This document shows, piece by piece, positions 40,692-49,211 of a stretch of 64,000 nucleotides of DNA. The notes below the pieces were generated by a model. It saw only the letters and a program-made list of their open reading frames with translations. It did no database searches and was not told the origin of the DNA. Each line of letters opens with the position of its first letter. Positions within the stretch are counted from its first letter, which is position 1. Source of the DNA: JANMMJ01 sp964543235 (GTDB lineage Bacteria; Pseudomonadota; Alphaproteobacteria; Rhizobiales; Aestuariivirgaceae); assembly GCA_964543235.1 (NCBI GenBank), contig CAZIXE010000006.1, positions 22,056-86,055 of the forward strand, in the 5' to 3' direction. The position numbers were made by a program, and so were the translations under genes.

Positions 40692-42938
40692 GTGACCGCG
40701 GCGGCGGTTCAGGATCTTGAGGCTGAAGTGCTGCCCTCGTGGATGGAGCGGCAGCTGGCGATGCAGCGCGACACGGTGGTGCTGTGGTCGCCTGTATTCC
40801 TCATAGTCGGCATATGGATATACTTTGCCCTACCTGTCGAACCCTCGCTGGTACTCTGCGGGTTCTTGCTGGCAGTTCTGGCCGGAGTGTCTGTTGCCGC
40901 CCTCTGTGGCCACATGCGGCGCAGTGGACTGGTCCTCGTGCTCGTTTTCGGCGGCTTGCTGCTGGCCAAGTTTCACACGTTACTCGTGGCTGCACCGCTG
41001 TTACCAGCCTCAACAGAGGCGGTAAGGGTCGCCGGAACAGTCGAGAGTATCGAATTGCGGAGCGGAGGACGCAGCATCGTCAACCTGGCTGTTCATGAGC
41101 TTGATGACGTTGCTCCTTTGTACATGCCGCAGAAGCTGCGCCTCATGCTGGCGCGGACACCAATGCCCCTCCGACCGGGCCAGTTCATCGAAGGCAGGGC
41201 CTATTTGCGTCCTCTGCCGGTTCCGGTGTTGCCCGGGGGATTCGACTACGGTCGACAGCTCTATCTGTCGGGGATCGGCGGCGTCGGCCGGTTCAGCGGG
41301 GATGTGGTCATAAGGGACCCCGCAGTTCCCGTGGCATACTGGCTGCGGGCAGAAATCCATGATGTGCGGCGGGCGATCGGGCAGCGCATCCATGCGGTAC
41401 TGCCTGGCGGGCAGGGGAGTTTCGCCGAGGCGCTGATCACGGGCGAACGCGGGGGAATTACCAAGGCAACCAATGAAAGCCTGCAGATATCGGGCCTCGC
41501 ACATGTGCTCTCGATCTCGGGTCTTCATATGTCGCTCGTTGCCGGCGGCGTTTTTTGGCTGGTGCGGGCACTATTGGCGCTGTCGCCCACATTGGCCTTG
41601 CATCAGCCCATCAAGAAGTGGGCGGCAGGCGCTGCCATGCTGGCCGGATTCGCATATATGCTGCTGGCCGGGGCCGATGTCGCCACTCAGCGTTCCTATC
41701 TCATGCTGGCCGTCGTCTTTCTGGCAGTTATCGCCGACCGCCCCGCCATTTCCATCCGCAACCTGTCGCTTGCCGCTCTGATCATTCTTGTCACCCAGCC
41801 TGCCGCGGCCGTCTCGGCAAGCTTTCACATGTCGTTTATGGCGGTGATGGGGCTCGCCGCCGCGTATGAGGCCTATGGAACCTTCCGTGCCGGGCGCTTG
41901 ACCGCGTCCCAGCCGGGCCCACTACGGCGGGCGGTCAATGCAACGGCGCTCGCAGTCACAGGCATGGCCGTGTCGACGCTGGTTGCCGGGACGCTGTCGT
42001 CCATTCCCGCGGCGCATCACTTCGGGCGGGTGGCCCCGCTGAGCCTGGTGTCGAATCTGCTGGCACTGCCGGTCATCAGCCTGATCGTCATGCCGGCAGC
42101 CACACTGAGTGTCCTGCTCATGCCGTTCGGCTTCGAGACTTTCCCGCTTCTGATCATGGGCCGTGGTCTCGACATGGTTATGCTGATTTCGGACAGCGTG
42201 GCAGGGATGGCAGGCTCGCGCATGAGCATTCCACTCCTTCCCCTCTGGCCCACGATCGTCATGTGCGGCGGGACAATCTGGTTATGCCTGTGGCGAGGAT
42301 CGCTGCGGCTTGCAGGGCTGGCTGCCGTGCTGACGGGCATGATGATGGCGCCGATACAGCGCCTTCCCGATCTTCTCGTCGAGCACTCGGCGGCCAACGC
42401 AGCGATGCGCAACATTGAGGGCAAGCTCGTGCCGGTGCGTGCCGGGCAGGGGAGTTTTGCGGTTGGCAAGTGGCTGCAGGCTGAAGGTGACGAGGCAACG
42501 CCAGCGCTGGCGGCCAAGCGCAGTGGCTGGATCTGCAGGGAATCAATCTGCCGCACGGAGGTCAAGGGCAAACGCGTTGCCTTCATAGGTGAGGGAGGCG
42601 ATGCACGCAGGGTCTGCAACACCGTCGATATCGTCATTGCCGATCATCCCCTGCGTGGTGCCTGTCAGGCCTCGGAGTTGCGAATTGAGAGGTTTGACGT
42701 GTGGCGGAATGGCGCCTACGCCGTCTTTGTCGGTGATGCGGGCGCGGTCGTCATGACATCGCGAGGCCTTCAGGGGGAGCGGCCATGGCGCGTTACGCCC
42801 GTGGCGCGCCGCGAACTGGCCGGGGCTGGCGTCATCAAGTCCGGCGCCAGACATTCGCGAGACGTTCCGGCTGCTCTATACTCCGCTTATGACCGAGAAG
42901 ACGACAATGACAATACAGGAAGTTCGCGCGGCGATTGA
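40692..42938 (+). CDS. ComEC/Rec2-family DNA channel protein
   Basis: A 748-residue polytopic protein with an N-terminal region of helices and a soluble OB-like DUF4131 segment, then the Competence domain opening ALITGERGGITKATNESLQISGLAHVLSISGLHMSLVAGG (positions about 245-285), which is diagnostic. The C-terminal part (about residues 560-748) is a soluble region without a clear HxHxDH metallo-beta-lactamase motif, as usual in this class. It moves one DNA strand across the inner membrane in competent bacteria. I favour the GTG at 40692, preceded by GGAGACGAG; a TTG at 40635 is in frame. In rhizobia lexA usually follows; here it does not. Confidence 0.87.
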   Translation: MTAAAVQDLEAEVLPSWMERQLAMQRDTVVLWSPVFLIVGIWIYFALPVEPSLVLCGFLLAVLAGVSVAALCGHMRRSGLVLVLVFGGLLLAKFHTLLVAAPLLPASTEAVRVAGTVESIELRSGGRSIVNLAVHELDDVAPLYMPQKLRLMLARTPMPLRPGQFIEGRAYLRPLPVPVLPGGFDYGRQLYLSGIGGVGRFSGDVVIRDPAVPVAYWLRAEIHDVRRAIGQRIHAVLPGGQGSFAEALITGERGGITKATNESLQISGLAHVLSISGLHMSLVAGGVFWLVRALLALSPTLALHQPIKKWAAGAAMLAGFAYMLLAGADVATQRSYLMLAVVFLAVIADRPAISIRNLSLAALIILVTQPAAAVSASFHMSFMAVMGLAAAYEAYGTFRAGRLTASQPGPLRRAVNATALAVTGMAVSTLVAGTLSSIPAAHHFGRVAPLSLVSNLLALPVISLIVMPAATLSVLLMPFGFETFPLLIMGRGLDMVMLISDSVAGMAGSRMSIPLLPLWPTIVMCGGTIWLCLWRGSLRLAGLAAVLTGMMMAPIQRLPDLLVEHSAANAAMRNIEGKLVPVRAGQGSFAVGKWLQAEGDEATPALAAKRSGWICRESICRTEVKGKRVAFIGEGGDARRVCNTVDIVIADHPLRGACQASELRIERFDVWRNGAYAVFVGDAGAVVMTSRGLQGERPWRVTPVARRELAGAGVIKSGARHSRDVPAALYSAYDREDDNDNTGSSRGD

Positions 42939-43191
42939 CAGGATCGACCGCGAGCTGGTTCAGCTCATCGCCGAACGGCAACGCTGGATTGAGCAGGCCG
43001 TAGCCGTCAAGGCCCGCGACGGTCTGCCGGCCCTGATCCCCGAGCGCGTGGACGAAGTCCTGGCGCTGGTTGCAAACGAGGCGAAGTCGGCGGCCGTCGA
43101 CCCCGCACTGGTGGATCGGCTGTGGCGTGAGATGATGGAGTGGTTCGTTGCCTATGAAGAGCGCGCCCTTGGCCAGCAGCTGCGGCTGTAA
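42889..43191 (+). CDS. AroQ-fold chorismate mutase-like protein
   Basis: A 100-residue all-helical protein with the chorismate mutase II pattern: VRAAIDRIDRELVQLIAERQRWI, later QAVAVK and a C-terminal LWREMMEWFVAYEE helix. The long first helix carries the Arg and Lys residues that bind the dicarboxylate substrate. It could be a monofunctional mutase (chorismate to prephenate) or a PchB-like isochorismate lyase. The first ATG (42889) makes it overlap the end of comEC by 50 bases; an ATG at 42907 would reduce this to 32. No other aromatic-pathway genes are near. Confidence 0.82.
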   Translation: MTEKTTMTIQEVRAAIDRIDRELVQLIAERQRWIEQAVAVKARDGLPALIPERVDEVLALVANEAKSAAVDPALVDRLWREMMEWFVAYEERALGQQLRL

Positions 43192-43204
43192 TGCCACAAA
43201 CGCT

Positions 43205-44287
43205 TCAGTCACAGATATTGCGAAGGGCCTGCCAATCGGCCGCGGCGAGAACTAGCCGCGTGGGCCCCCCGGCAGGTGTTATTGCCTCAATGCGGTCGCG
43301 CGTGACAGGATGGGTGCTCATCATGTTGCCGATCCTGCCGAAAACACCCTTGAGCGGGGTACCTTCTTCGCGGGCAATAGTTTCAAAGAAGCGTTTGAGG
43401 CCCAGCGGATCAATCCCGGCCTTGACGAGGAGTTCCCTGCCGAAACTGTCGGCTTCGATTTCAGCGGCACGCGAGTAGCTCAGGATGGCAAGCAGCCCGG
43501 CAAAGCTCCCCAGCGTGTCACCCCCCGAGCCGCCACCGGTCGCAAGGCTGATGAGAAGCTGCACGCCCACGGTGCGGATCAGTTGGGCCTCGGCATGGCG
43601 GTGACTGATATGGCCGATTTCATGAGCCAGAACACCGGCGAGTTCGTCAGGCGCGCCCGCGCGCTCGATCAATTGCCGAAAAATGACGATGCGGCCGCCA
43701 GGCAAGGCAAATGCATTGGTCACCGGGATGTCGTACACGCGCAAGCTGAACGGTGTCAGGGCAGGGTTGCCCTCGCGCAGGCGCGCAGCCATGCGCTCCA
43801 GCGATGCCCTGCCTTCGGCAGCCGTGCATTCGCGGGCGCCCGCGACAAAGGACTTCTCCACCTGGTCTCCGAGGCGCGTACGCCAGGCGTCGGGGACCAC
43901 AAAGGCCAGTTGCTGCGGCGCAATCGTGAACAGGAGGTAGATCACGGCAGCGACCGCGGCGAGACTGCCGGCGGCCATGGCGAAAAACCGGACAAGGCGG
44001 TGCGGATTGAGCCCGTGTCTGAGGTGTGGTGCGAGCCGGAGCAGATCGGTGATCAGTGTCTGATCAGAGATGGTCAGACGCATGCCGGGAGCCGAATCAT
44101 GGGACAGGCGGAGGGGGAACCCGGGCGCTGGAGGGGAAATGGCCCTCAACCCAGCGTATGACCATTGCAGAGGCTGATCCAGCTCCTCAACGGAGACGGC
44201 AACGCCGGTTGGCGTAACGGAGATGAGCGCTGCACGTTCCCGGGCGCTCCTACCGTCAAACAGAATGGCCCGAATGGGGGCCATCAC
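43205..44287 (-). CDS. M48-family membrane metalloprotease
   Basis: A 360-residue zinc protease. HEIGH (His222, Glu223, His226) is the active site, and EIEADSFG near residue 268 carries the third ligand. One membrane helix lies at about residues 100-122; the N-terminal 90 residues form a small beta-rich domain and the protease domain probably faces the periplasm. Such BepA/LoiP/HtpX-like proteins take part in envelope protein quality control. Its start overlaps the stop of the DUF898 gene as ATGA, so the two are coupled. In Pfam terms it resembles Peptidase_M48. Confidence 0.88.
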   Translation of the reverse strand: MMAPIRAILFDGRSARERAALISVTPTGVAVSVEELDQPLQWSYAGLRAISPPAPGFPLRLSHDSAPGMRLTISDQTLITDLLRLAPHLRHGLNPHRLVRFFAMAAGSLAAVAAVIYLLFTIAPQQLAFVVPDAWRTRLGDQVEKSFVAGARECTAAEGRASLERMAARLREGNPALTPFSLRVYDIPVTNAFALPGGRIVIFRQLIERAGAPDELAGVLAHEIGHISHRHAEAQLIRTVGVQLLISLATGGGSGGDTLGSFAGLLAILSYSRAAEIEADSFGRELLVKAGIDPLGLKRFFETIAREEGTPLKGVFGRIGNMMSTHPVTRDRIEAITPAGGPTRLVLAAADWQALRNICD

Positions 44288-45480
44288 AAGCCTCCGATGT
44301 CGAACGCGTCAGCAAGTCCCTCGCCATAGCCCTCCAGCCTGTGGCGCGACTGTTCGATGCGGCCGATGTCAACGGTTCCCTCGGCCGACATCCGGCTGAT
44401 CACATAACGTACGTTGCGCTGCTGGACGAAGGGATTTCCTGCACCCAGTGTCAGGATCAGGATCATCAGGTTGCCAATGGCAAGGGTGACCAGGCTCAGC
44501 GCCGTGGCATCGAGCTGGAACCGGGCGCCATCAAATGTCGTGTAGTTGGCAAAGACCGCCATTTCCCTCGCCGTATAGATGGCCCAGACAACGGAGTAGA
44601 TCAGCCCCAGCAGAATGTAGAGCGCAAAAACGGCAGCAATGATGGCAATGATGAACCAAGGATCCGGATTGCGTGGCTGGTCGTCCGGGCGGAAAATCTG
44701 TTCGAGCGCCCTGTCCAGGTTGTCGCCGAACAGATAGTTGATCTCGAAACCGATGCCAGCCAGGACGCCGATGACGAGGAAGATCGTCAAGAACCAGCAG
44801 ACTGCGTAAGTGCGATACAATGGCCCCGCGGGGCCACGGAAGCGAAATGGGGCCTCACCGAAACGCATGTCGCCGATCATACGCTCCTGGAGGTTGAGGT
44901 TCATGGCGGGGGTGGACCAGCCGAGGGTTATCCCCTTGAGCAACTGGGCAGCAACATTCAGCCAGGTGTAGCTCCAGGAGGAGCCGATCAGAGCGCCGCG
45001 TATCCCGCGCCACAGGGTGCGCGACAGCTGATACCGCCGTGCGCGATAGACGGCCATTCCCCACAAAACAAAGATCAGCATGAAAAACGCGAACTGCACG
45101 ATGAAGACGGCGGGGTGTTCAGGGCCCCAGGCGATCTGAATTCCGGTGATCGCGGCGATTGCCGGCAGGACGAGAACAAGGAAGACGATCAGGGCGCCTT
45201 TGAACAGTTCTATGCCGCGGCCAATGTACTCGAGCGGTTCGCCATTGATTTGGACGCAACTCCAGATATGCCGCCGCACGGCGGTCTTTGCCCAGAAGCG
45301 GTAGATCCCCAGGGTGATCAGGTTGAGAAGGGCGTTGGTCAGGGTCAGAGACAGCAGCCCGCTGCGGGGCACATAGGCGAACTGCAACGGCTGGCGGCCA
45401 GGGGCAGGCTCGGGTGAGGAATAGTCTGAGGGCAGGACGTCCGGCATGGGCCTGGGATGTTGCTTTGTGCCGCGTCTCAT
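44284..45480 (-). CDS. DUF898 (YjgN-type) polytopic membrane protein
   Basis: About 398 residues with six or more membrane helices. LTNALLNLITLGIYRFWAKTAVRRHIWSCVQING near the N-terminus is the DUF898 hallmark, repeated in weaker form as ITLGWSTPAMNLNLQERM further on. Function unknown. The gene lies immediately upstream of the M48 protease with a four-base overlap, a pairing I recall from other proteobacteria, so the two may act together in envelope maintenance. The N-terminus is uncertain: 45480 and 45447 are both possible. A longer frame to 45552 would cross a GAACC/GGTTC palindrome at 45496-45513 that looks regulatory. Confidence 0.8.
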   Translation of the reverse strand: MRRGTKQHPRPMPDVLPSDYSSPEPAPGRQPLQFAYVPRSGLLSLTLTNALLNLITLGIYRFWAKTAVRRHIWSCVQINGEPLEYIGRGIELFKGALIVFLVLVLPAIAAITGIQIAWGPEHPAVFIVQFAFFMLIFVLWGMAVYRARRYQLSRTLWRGIRGALIGSSWSYTWLNVAAQLLKGITLGWSTPAMNLNLQERMIGDMRFGEAPFRFRGPAGPLYRTYAVCWFLTIFLVIGVLAGIGFEINYLFGDNLDRALEQIFRPDDQPRNPDPWFIIAIIAAVFALYILLGLIYSVVWAIYTAREMAVFANYTTFDGARFQLDATALSLVTLAIGNLMILILTLGAGNPFVQQRNVRYVISRMSAEGTVDIGRIEQSRHRLEGYGEGLADAFDIGGL

Positions 45481-45764
45481 GTCCACAATGAAGGTGAACC
45501 AAGTTAACGGTTCCCATGTTGCGCGGCGGCAACAAGGCAACATTTTGTACATTGGTCAAAATGTGTGCCCAGAATCAATCTTCTATCCGCCAAAATCTGC
45601 GATTACGGTTCCGTCATCATCGCTGAGGCTCAAGGGCCGCCATGATGCGTCCGGAGTGCACATGGCCAAGCAATTCTGGCCACGACGAGAGTGAGATCGG
45701 GCAGCACTGCGCAGTTCAGATGGCGAATGAGCTAACAGAGTTACGGGCAAGCACTGGTTACTGA

Positions 45765-46712
45765 ATGAGCGCCGCAGCCTCCCGCAGGCAAATTGGACCG
45801 AGGGTTCCCGCTGGCCACAGGCAGGCGTGGGCCCGTTTGTTTGCGCTCATATTGGCGTCGTTGCCGCTCTGTTTCGTTCTGTCCCCGGAGAGCAAAGCCG
45901 CAGACGAGGATAAGGGATTTGCTAGCGAATTTTTTTCCTATTTCCCTGCACCGCCAGACATCAAGCTTCCCGACCTCAGGATCGAGGACCTTTGGGCCGG
46001 CGATCTCAAGAAGGCCAAAAGGGCTTATCGCACAGGGGATTACATTCGAGCGCGGAAGTATTTTGAGAAGGCGTCCGAAGATGGCAACATGGTCGCGGAT
46101 TGGTATCTCGGACACATGTACCGCTTGGGAAGAGGTGCGCCGCAGAACGATGCGGCGGCGTTCTCCTATTACAGCAGGGTAGCCGAAGCGTTCACTGAGG
46201 ACGAGTCCGACAGCCAGAGGCTCAAGATTACCGTCGACGCGCTGGTACAGCTGGCAAACTACTACCGGCTTGGCAACACCACAGCCGGGATCCGGCAGGA
46301 CTTTCCCCGCGCCATGCGGATCTACAAGGTCGCAGCGACTTATGGGCACCCGGCGGCGCAGTATGCACTGGGCGTCATGCATTTGCGCGGGCAGGGCATC
46401 GAGGCCAACCCGCAGCAGGGGTTGAAGTGGCTGTTCACGTCGGCCCGCAAGCGCTATGCGCCGGCCGAGGCACAACTGGGCGATCTCTACTGGAATGGAG
46501 AGTTCGTGCGGGCAGACCGCACACGTGCCGTCATGTGGTACATCCTCGCCCGGGAGACCGCAAAGCCCGATGAGAATCCCCAGATTCACGACCGGTTGGA
46601 CCGGATGCTGGCGGATGTCAGCGCAGCGGAGCGGCTGGAGGCCGAAGCGCGCGCCACGGTGTGGTCCGACCAGTATCCAGCGAAGCGGGCAAAGCAAGCG
46701 TCGGCTGAGTAA
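45765..46712 (+). CDS. exoR: ExoR-like periplasmic SEL1-repeat regulator
   Basis: A 315-residue protein with a signal peptide (WARLFALILASLPLCFVL, cleavage near SKAAD) and at least four SEL1 repeats from about residue 90 to 260 (GNMVADWYLGHMYRLGRG, HPAAQYALGVMHLRGQG and relatives). The layout matches rhizobial ExoR, the periplasmic inhibitor of the ExoS-ChvI two-component system that governs succinoglycan, motility and acid response. Context agrees: in rhizobia exoR lies near xthA and the argS-nagZ block. It is longer than Sinorhizobium ExoR (about 268 residues), mainly in the tail. Other SEL1 proteins look similar, so identity is probable, not proven. It is convergent with the RTX gene (4 bases between stops). 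Confidence 0.72.
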   Translation: MSAAASRRQIGPRVPAGHRQAWARLFALILASLPLCFVLSPESKAADEDKGFASEFFSYFPAPPDIKLPDLRIEDLWAGDLKKAKRAYRTGDYIRARKYFEKASEDGNMVADWYLGHMYRLGRGAPQNDAAAFSYYSRVAEAFTEDESDSQRLKITVDALVQLANYYRLGNTTAGIRQDFPRAMRIYKVAATYGHPAAQYALGVMHLRGQGIEANPQQGLKWLFTSARKRYAPAEAQLGDLYWNGEFVRADRTRAVMWYILARETAKPDENPQIHDRLDRMLADVSAAERLEAEARATVWSDQYPAKRAKQASAE

Positions 46713-46716
46713 TCTG

Positions 46717-48000
46717 TCAGACCAGAAAGTCCGCGGCACTGATGCCGCTCTTGGCGGTGCCGACAAACTCGATGAAAGAGTCGGCCGACAGCTCGATCAC
46801 GACGTCAGAACCTTGCTGAACGGCAAGCGCCAAGACCGCCGCACCGGACGCAAATCCGAATGCAGAGACGTCGATCCTGTCTATGCCCTTCTGATAGTCA
46901 CGGATGCGATCGGTATCGCAGATCAGCTCTATCATGAAGGTGTCGGTGCCGGCCCCGCCGCGCAGCACGTCATCGCCGGTGCTGCCGATCAGCAGGTCGT
47001 TGCCGGCACCACCATAGATGCGGTCATGGCCGTGGTCACCAAAGATGGTGTCATTGCCCCCGCGCCCGGCCAGTACATCGTCGTCCAGATAGCCATCAAG
47101 GTAATTGGCGCTGCCATTGCCGCGAATTTCGTCCCCGAGGGCGCTGCCCATGATATCTTCTATGCTTGAAATCCAGTCCGCATAGCCGCGCACGTCGTAG
47201 ATAAGGCCATCCGCCATGTCAGCAACAATGCCGCGAGCGGAGAATCCATTGCGCTGGGCGAACGCAACGTCGCCGCGATAGCTCACCAAATCGAAGCCAT
47301 TGCCGCCACTAATCACGTCGTTGCCGAAGCGGGGGTCAAAACGATTGTCCTGGCTGTTGCCGGTCATGGCGTCCGAGTAGATGGTGCCGGTCACCATCTC
47401 GACGCTGGAGATCCTGTCGATGTCGCCAAACCCGTCGCGCACCGTCCCTGCGCCCCAGTTGAGGACAATGCCCATCTCGCCGCCGGAGAAGTAATCGAAG
47501 ACATAGGTGACCGCGTCAAAGCCCGATCCGCCGTTGATCGTATCCGCCCCGCGGGCCCCATAAAACGATTCCCAGTTGTCATTCTGAGGATTGCCGCCGG
47601 TCAGGACATCGTTGAATTCAGTGCCCGAAACCTCTTCAATATCGATCAGGGTGTCGGCGTTGCCGTAGCTGTCGATGGCGAAACCGGTGGCGAGATTGAC
47701 AGAGACACCTTGGGTACCGCGCTCCTCGTCATAACCGACCCAGTCATGGTCTTCGACGCCGGAATTCCCGTCAAACGTGTCGTCACCGGCACCACCTATG
47801 AAGGCATCGTCGCCTTTACCGCCGGTCAGGCGGTCATTGCCATTGCCGCCCTCCAGCCAATCGTCGCCATCATCGCCAAACAAGCGGTCATTGCCGGCCG
47901 CACCGCTTAGCCTGTCGTCGCCCCGCCGCCCATATATCCAGTCCGCTGTTGCGGTGCCGTCAAGAACGTCGGTTGCATCAGTGCCGTTGATTGTAGCCAC
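46717..48000 (-). CDS. RTX-type calcium-binding exported protein
   Basis: A 427-residue acidic protein. The N-terminal 90 residues and the segment at about 290-360 hold arrays of the calcium-binding nonapeptide GGxGxDxxx (for example LEGGNGNDRLTGGKGDDAFIGGAGDDTF and YGGAGNDLLIGSTGDDVLRGG). A large insert between the arrays has SxVEMVTGT-type turns typical of haemolysin-like proteins. The end (IEFVGTAKSGISAADFLV) fits an uncleaved type I secretion signal. No signal peptide is present. No HlyB/HlyD/TolC genes are nearby, so its exporter is elsewhere. Role unknown (adhesion, matrix or enzyme are possible); there is no lipase or protease motif. It lies 70 bases downstream of xthA on the same strand. 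Confidence 0.85.
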   Translation of the reverse strand: MATINGTDATDVLDGTATADWIYGRRGDDRLSGAAGNDRLFGDDGDDWLEGGNGNDRLTGGKGDDAFIGGAGDDTFDGNSGVEDHDWVGYDEERGTQGVSVNLATGFAIDSYGNADTLIDIEEVSGTEFNDVLTGGNPQNDNWESFYGARGADTINGGSGFDAVTYVFDYFSGGEMGIVLNWGAGTVRDGFGDIDRISSVEMVTGTIYSDAMTGNSQDNRFDPRFGNDVISGGNGFDLVSYRGDVAFAQRNGFSARGIVADMADGLIYDVRGYADWISSIEDIMGSALGDEIRGNGSANYLDGYLDDDVLAGRGGNDTIFGDHGHDRIYGGAGNDLLIGSTGDDVLRGGAGTDTFMIELICDTDRIRDYQKGIDRIDVSAFGFASGAAVLALAVQQGSDVVIELSADSFIEFVGTAKSGISAADFLV

Positions 48001-48050
48001 AATACGCCACGCTCCCGCACAATGGTATCGGGGTTGTTACCACATAGGTT

Positions 48051-48071
48051 GTCTCAGGGTCAACCTGAGAC
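48051..48071 (-). terminator. Hairpin immediately after xthA
   Basis: GTCTCAGG and CCTGAGAC form an 8-base perfect stem with a five-base loop. On the minus strand it starts at the last base of the xthA stop codon. No T-run follows, so it may be a weak or Rho-assisted terminator, or an mRNA-stabilising hairpin between xthA and the RTX gene. Confidence 0.4.
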
Positions 48072-48841
48072 TATGCCAGGAGTTCAACGACAAGCGGGAC
48101 GTGGTCGGAGGGCTTTTCCCAGGCACGGACATGAGAATCCACGCGGACCGAAACGAGGCGATCAGCAGCCTGTGGCGACAGCAGGGCGTGGTCGATCCGG
48201 ATGCCGTTGTTTTTCTGCCAGGCACCGGCCTGATAGTCCCAGAACGTGTAGATGCCAGGGGAATCGTTGATGGCGCGTAACGCCTCGGTGAAACCGAGAT
48301 TGAGGATCTGGCGGAACCTGGCACGGCTCTGAGGCAAGAAAAGTGCGTCATTCAGCCAGGTTTCGGGCCTGGCTGCGTCAAGGGCGGCCGGTATCACATT
48401 GTAGTCGCCCATGATCGCAAGCGGTTCCTCGAAGCCGAGCAGTGCCTGCGCGTGCGCGGCAAGCCGGTCCATCCAGCGCAGTTTGTAGGGGTATTTTTCG
48501 GTGTCGGGCGGGTTGCCATTGGGCAGATAGACGCAAGCGATCCGGATCCCGGCGACTGTGGCCTCGAGATAACGTGCCTGGTTGTCGGCATCGTCTCCCG
48601 GGAGACCCGACCTAACGTCTTCCAAGGGCTGCTTGGCCAGAATGGCTACGCCGTTGAATGATTTCTGGCCATGGACCGCAATGTTGTAACCCAGAGCTTC
48701 GAACGGCTCGCGCGGAAAGGCGTGATCCTCACACTTGATCTCCTGCAGGCAAACCACGTCGGGAGAAGCTTCCTTAAGCCAAGCGATGACGGTGTCGGTG
48801 CGCGCTTTGACCGAGTTGATATTCCAGGTTGCGAGGCGCAA
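48071..48841 (-). CDS. xthA: Exodeoxyribonuclease III (AP endonuclease)
   Basis: A 256-residue Mg-dependent nuclease of the EEP fold. Characteristic pieces are ATWNINSVKAR, LQEIKCED (metal-binding Glu), YLPNGNP, GDYNVIP (Asn and Asp), FWDYQAGAWQKNNGIRIDHAL and the terminal SDHVPLVVEL with the catalytic His. It cuts abasic sites in base excision repair. It lies eight bases downstream of erpA on the same strand, and the RTX gene follows, so all three could be cotranscribed. In rhizobia xthA also sits in this neighbourhood next to exoR. Confidence 0.96.
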   Translation of the reverse strand: MRLATWNINSVKARTDTVIAWLKEASPDVVCLQEIKCEDHAFPREPFEALGYNIAVHGQKSFNGVAILAKQPLEDVRSGLPGDDADNQARYLEATVAGIRIACVYLPNGNPPDTEKYPYKLRWMDRLAAHAQALLGFEEPLAIMGDYNVIPAALDAARPETWLNDALFLPQSRARFRQILNLGFTEALRAINDSPGIYTFWDYQAGAWQKNNGIRIDHALLSPQAADRLVSVRVDSHVRAWEKPSDHVPLVVELLA

Positions 48842-48849
48842 GGGCTAGC

Positions 48850-49173
48850 TCAGATGGTAAACGATGTGCCGCAGCCGCAGGAGGCTTTGGCCAGAGGATT
48901 GTTTACCTTGAAGGACTGCCCGATCAAGTCGTCAACGAAGTCAATCTCGGCGCCGTCCATATAGACGAGTGAAGTGGAATCGATCAGAACTAGTGCGCCA
49001 TCCCGCTCGACAGCGAGATCGTCGTCGTTACGGGATGATTCGAGAGAGAATTCATACTGAAATCCCGAGCAGCCGCCTCCGTTCACAGCAACGCGGAGCG
49101 CGGACTTCGCGGGATCGCCGGCAAGAATGTCCTTGATACGCTGAGCGGCGGAGCGGGTCAGGGAGACGTTCAT
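48850..49173 (-). CDS. erpA: A-type iron-sulfur cluster insertion protein (ErpA/IscA family)
   Basis: A 107-residue A-type carrier. The three cluster-binding cysteines are Cys35 (NGGGCSGFQY) and Cys99 and Cys101 (SCGCGTSF). The core FVDDLIGQSFKVNNPLA is typical. It receives Fe-S clusters from a scaffold and passes them to target enzymes. The start is the ATG at 49173 (MNVSLTRSAAQRIKDIL); a longer frame would run back into the divergent dgt promoter. In alphaproteobacteria it typically stands divergent to dgt, as here. ErpA and IscA cannot be told apart with certainty from sequence. Confidence 0.92.
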   Translation of the reverse strand: MNVSLTRSAAQRIKDILAGDPAKSALRVAVNGGGCSGFQYEFSLESSRNDDDLAVERDGALVLIDSTSLVYMDGAEIDFVDDLIGQSFKVNNPLAKASCGCGTSFTI

Positions 49174-49211
49174 GAGTGGTATGTTGTCGCAGCCGCGCAG
49201 GATGTCAACCC

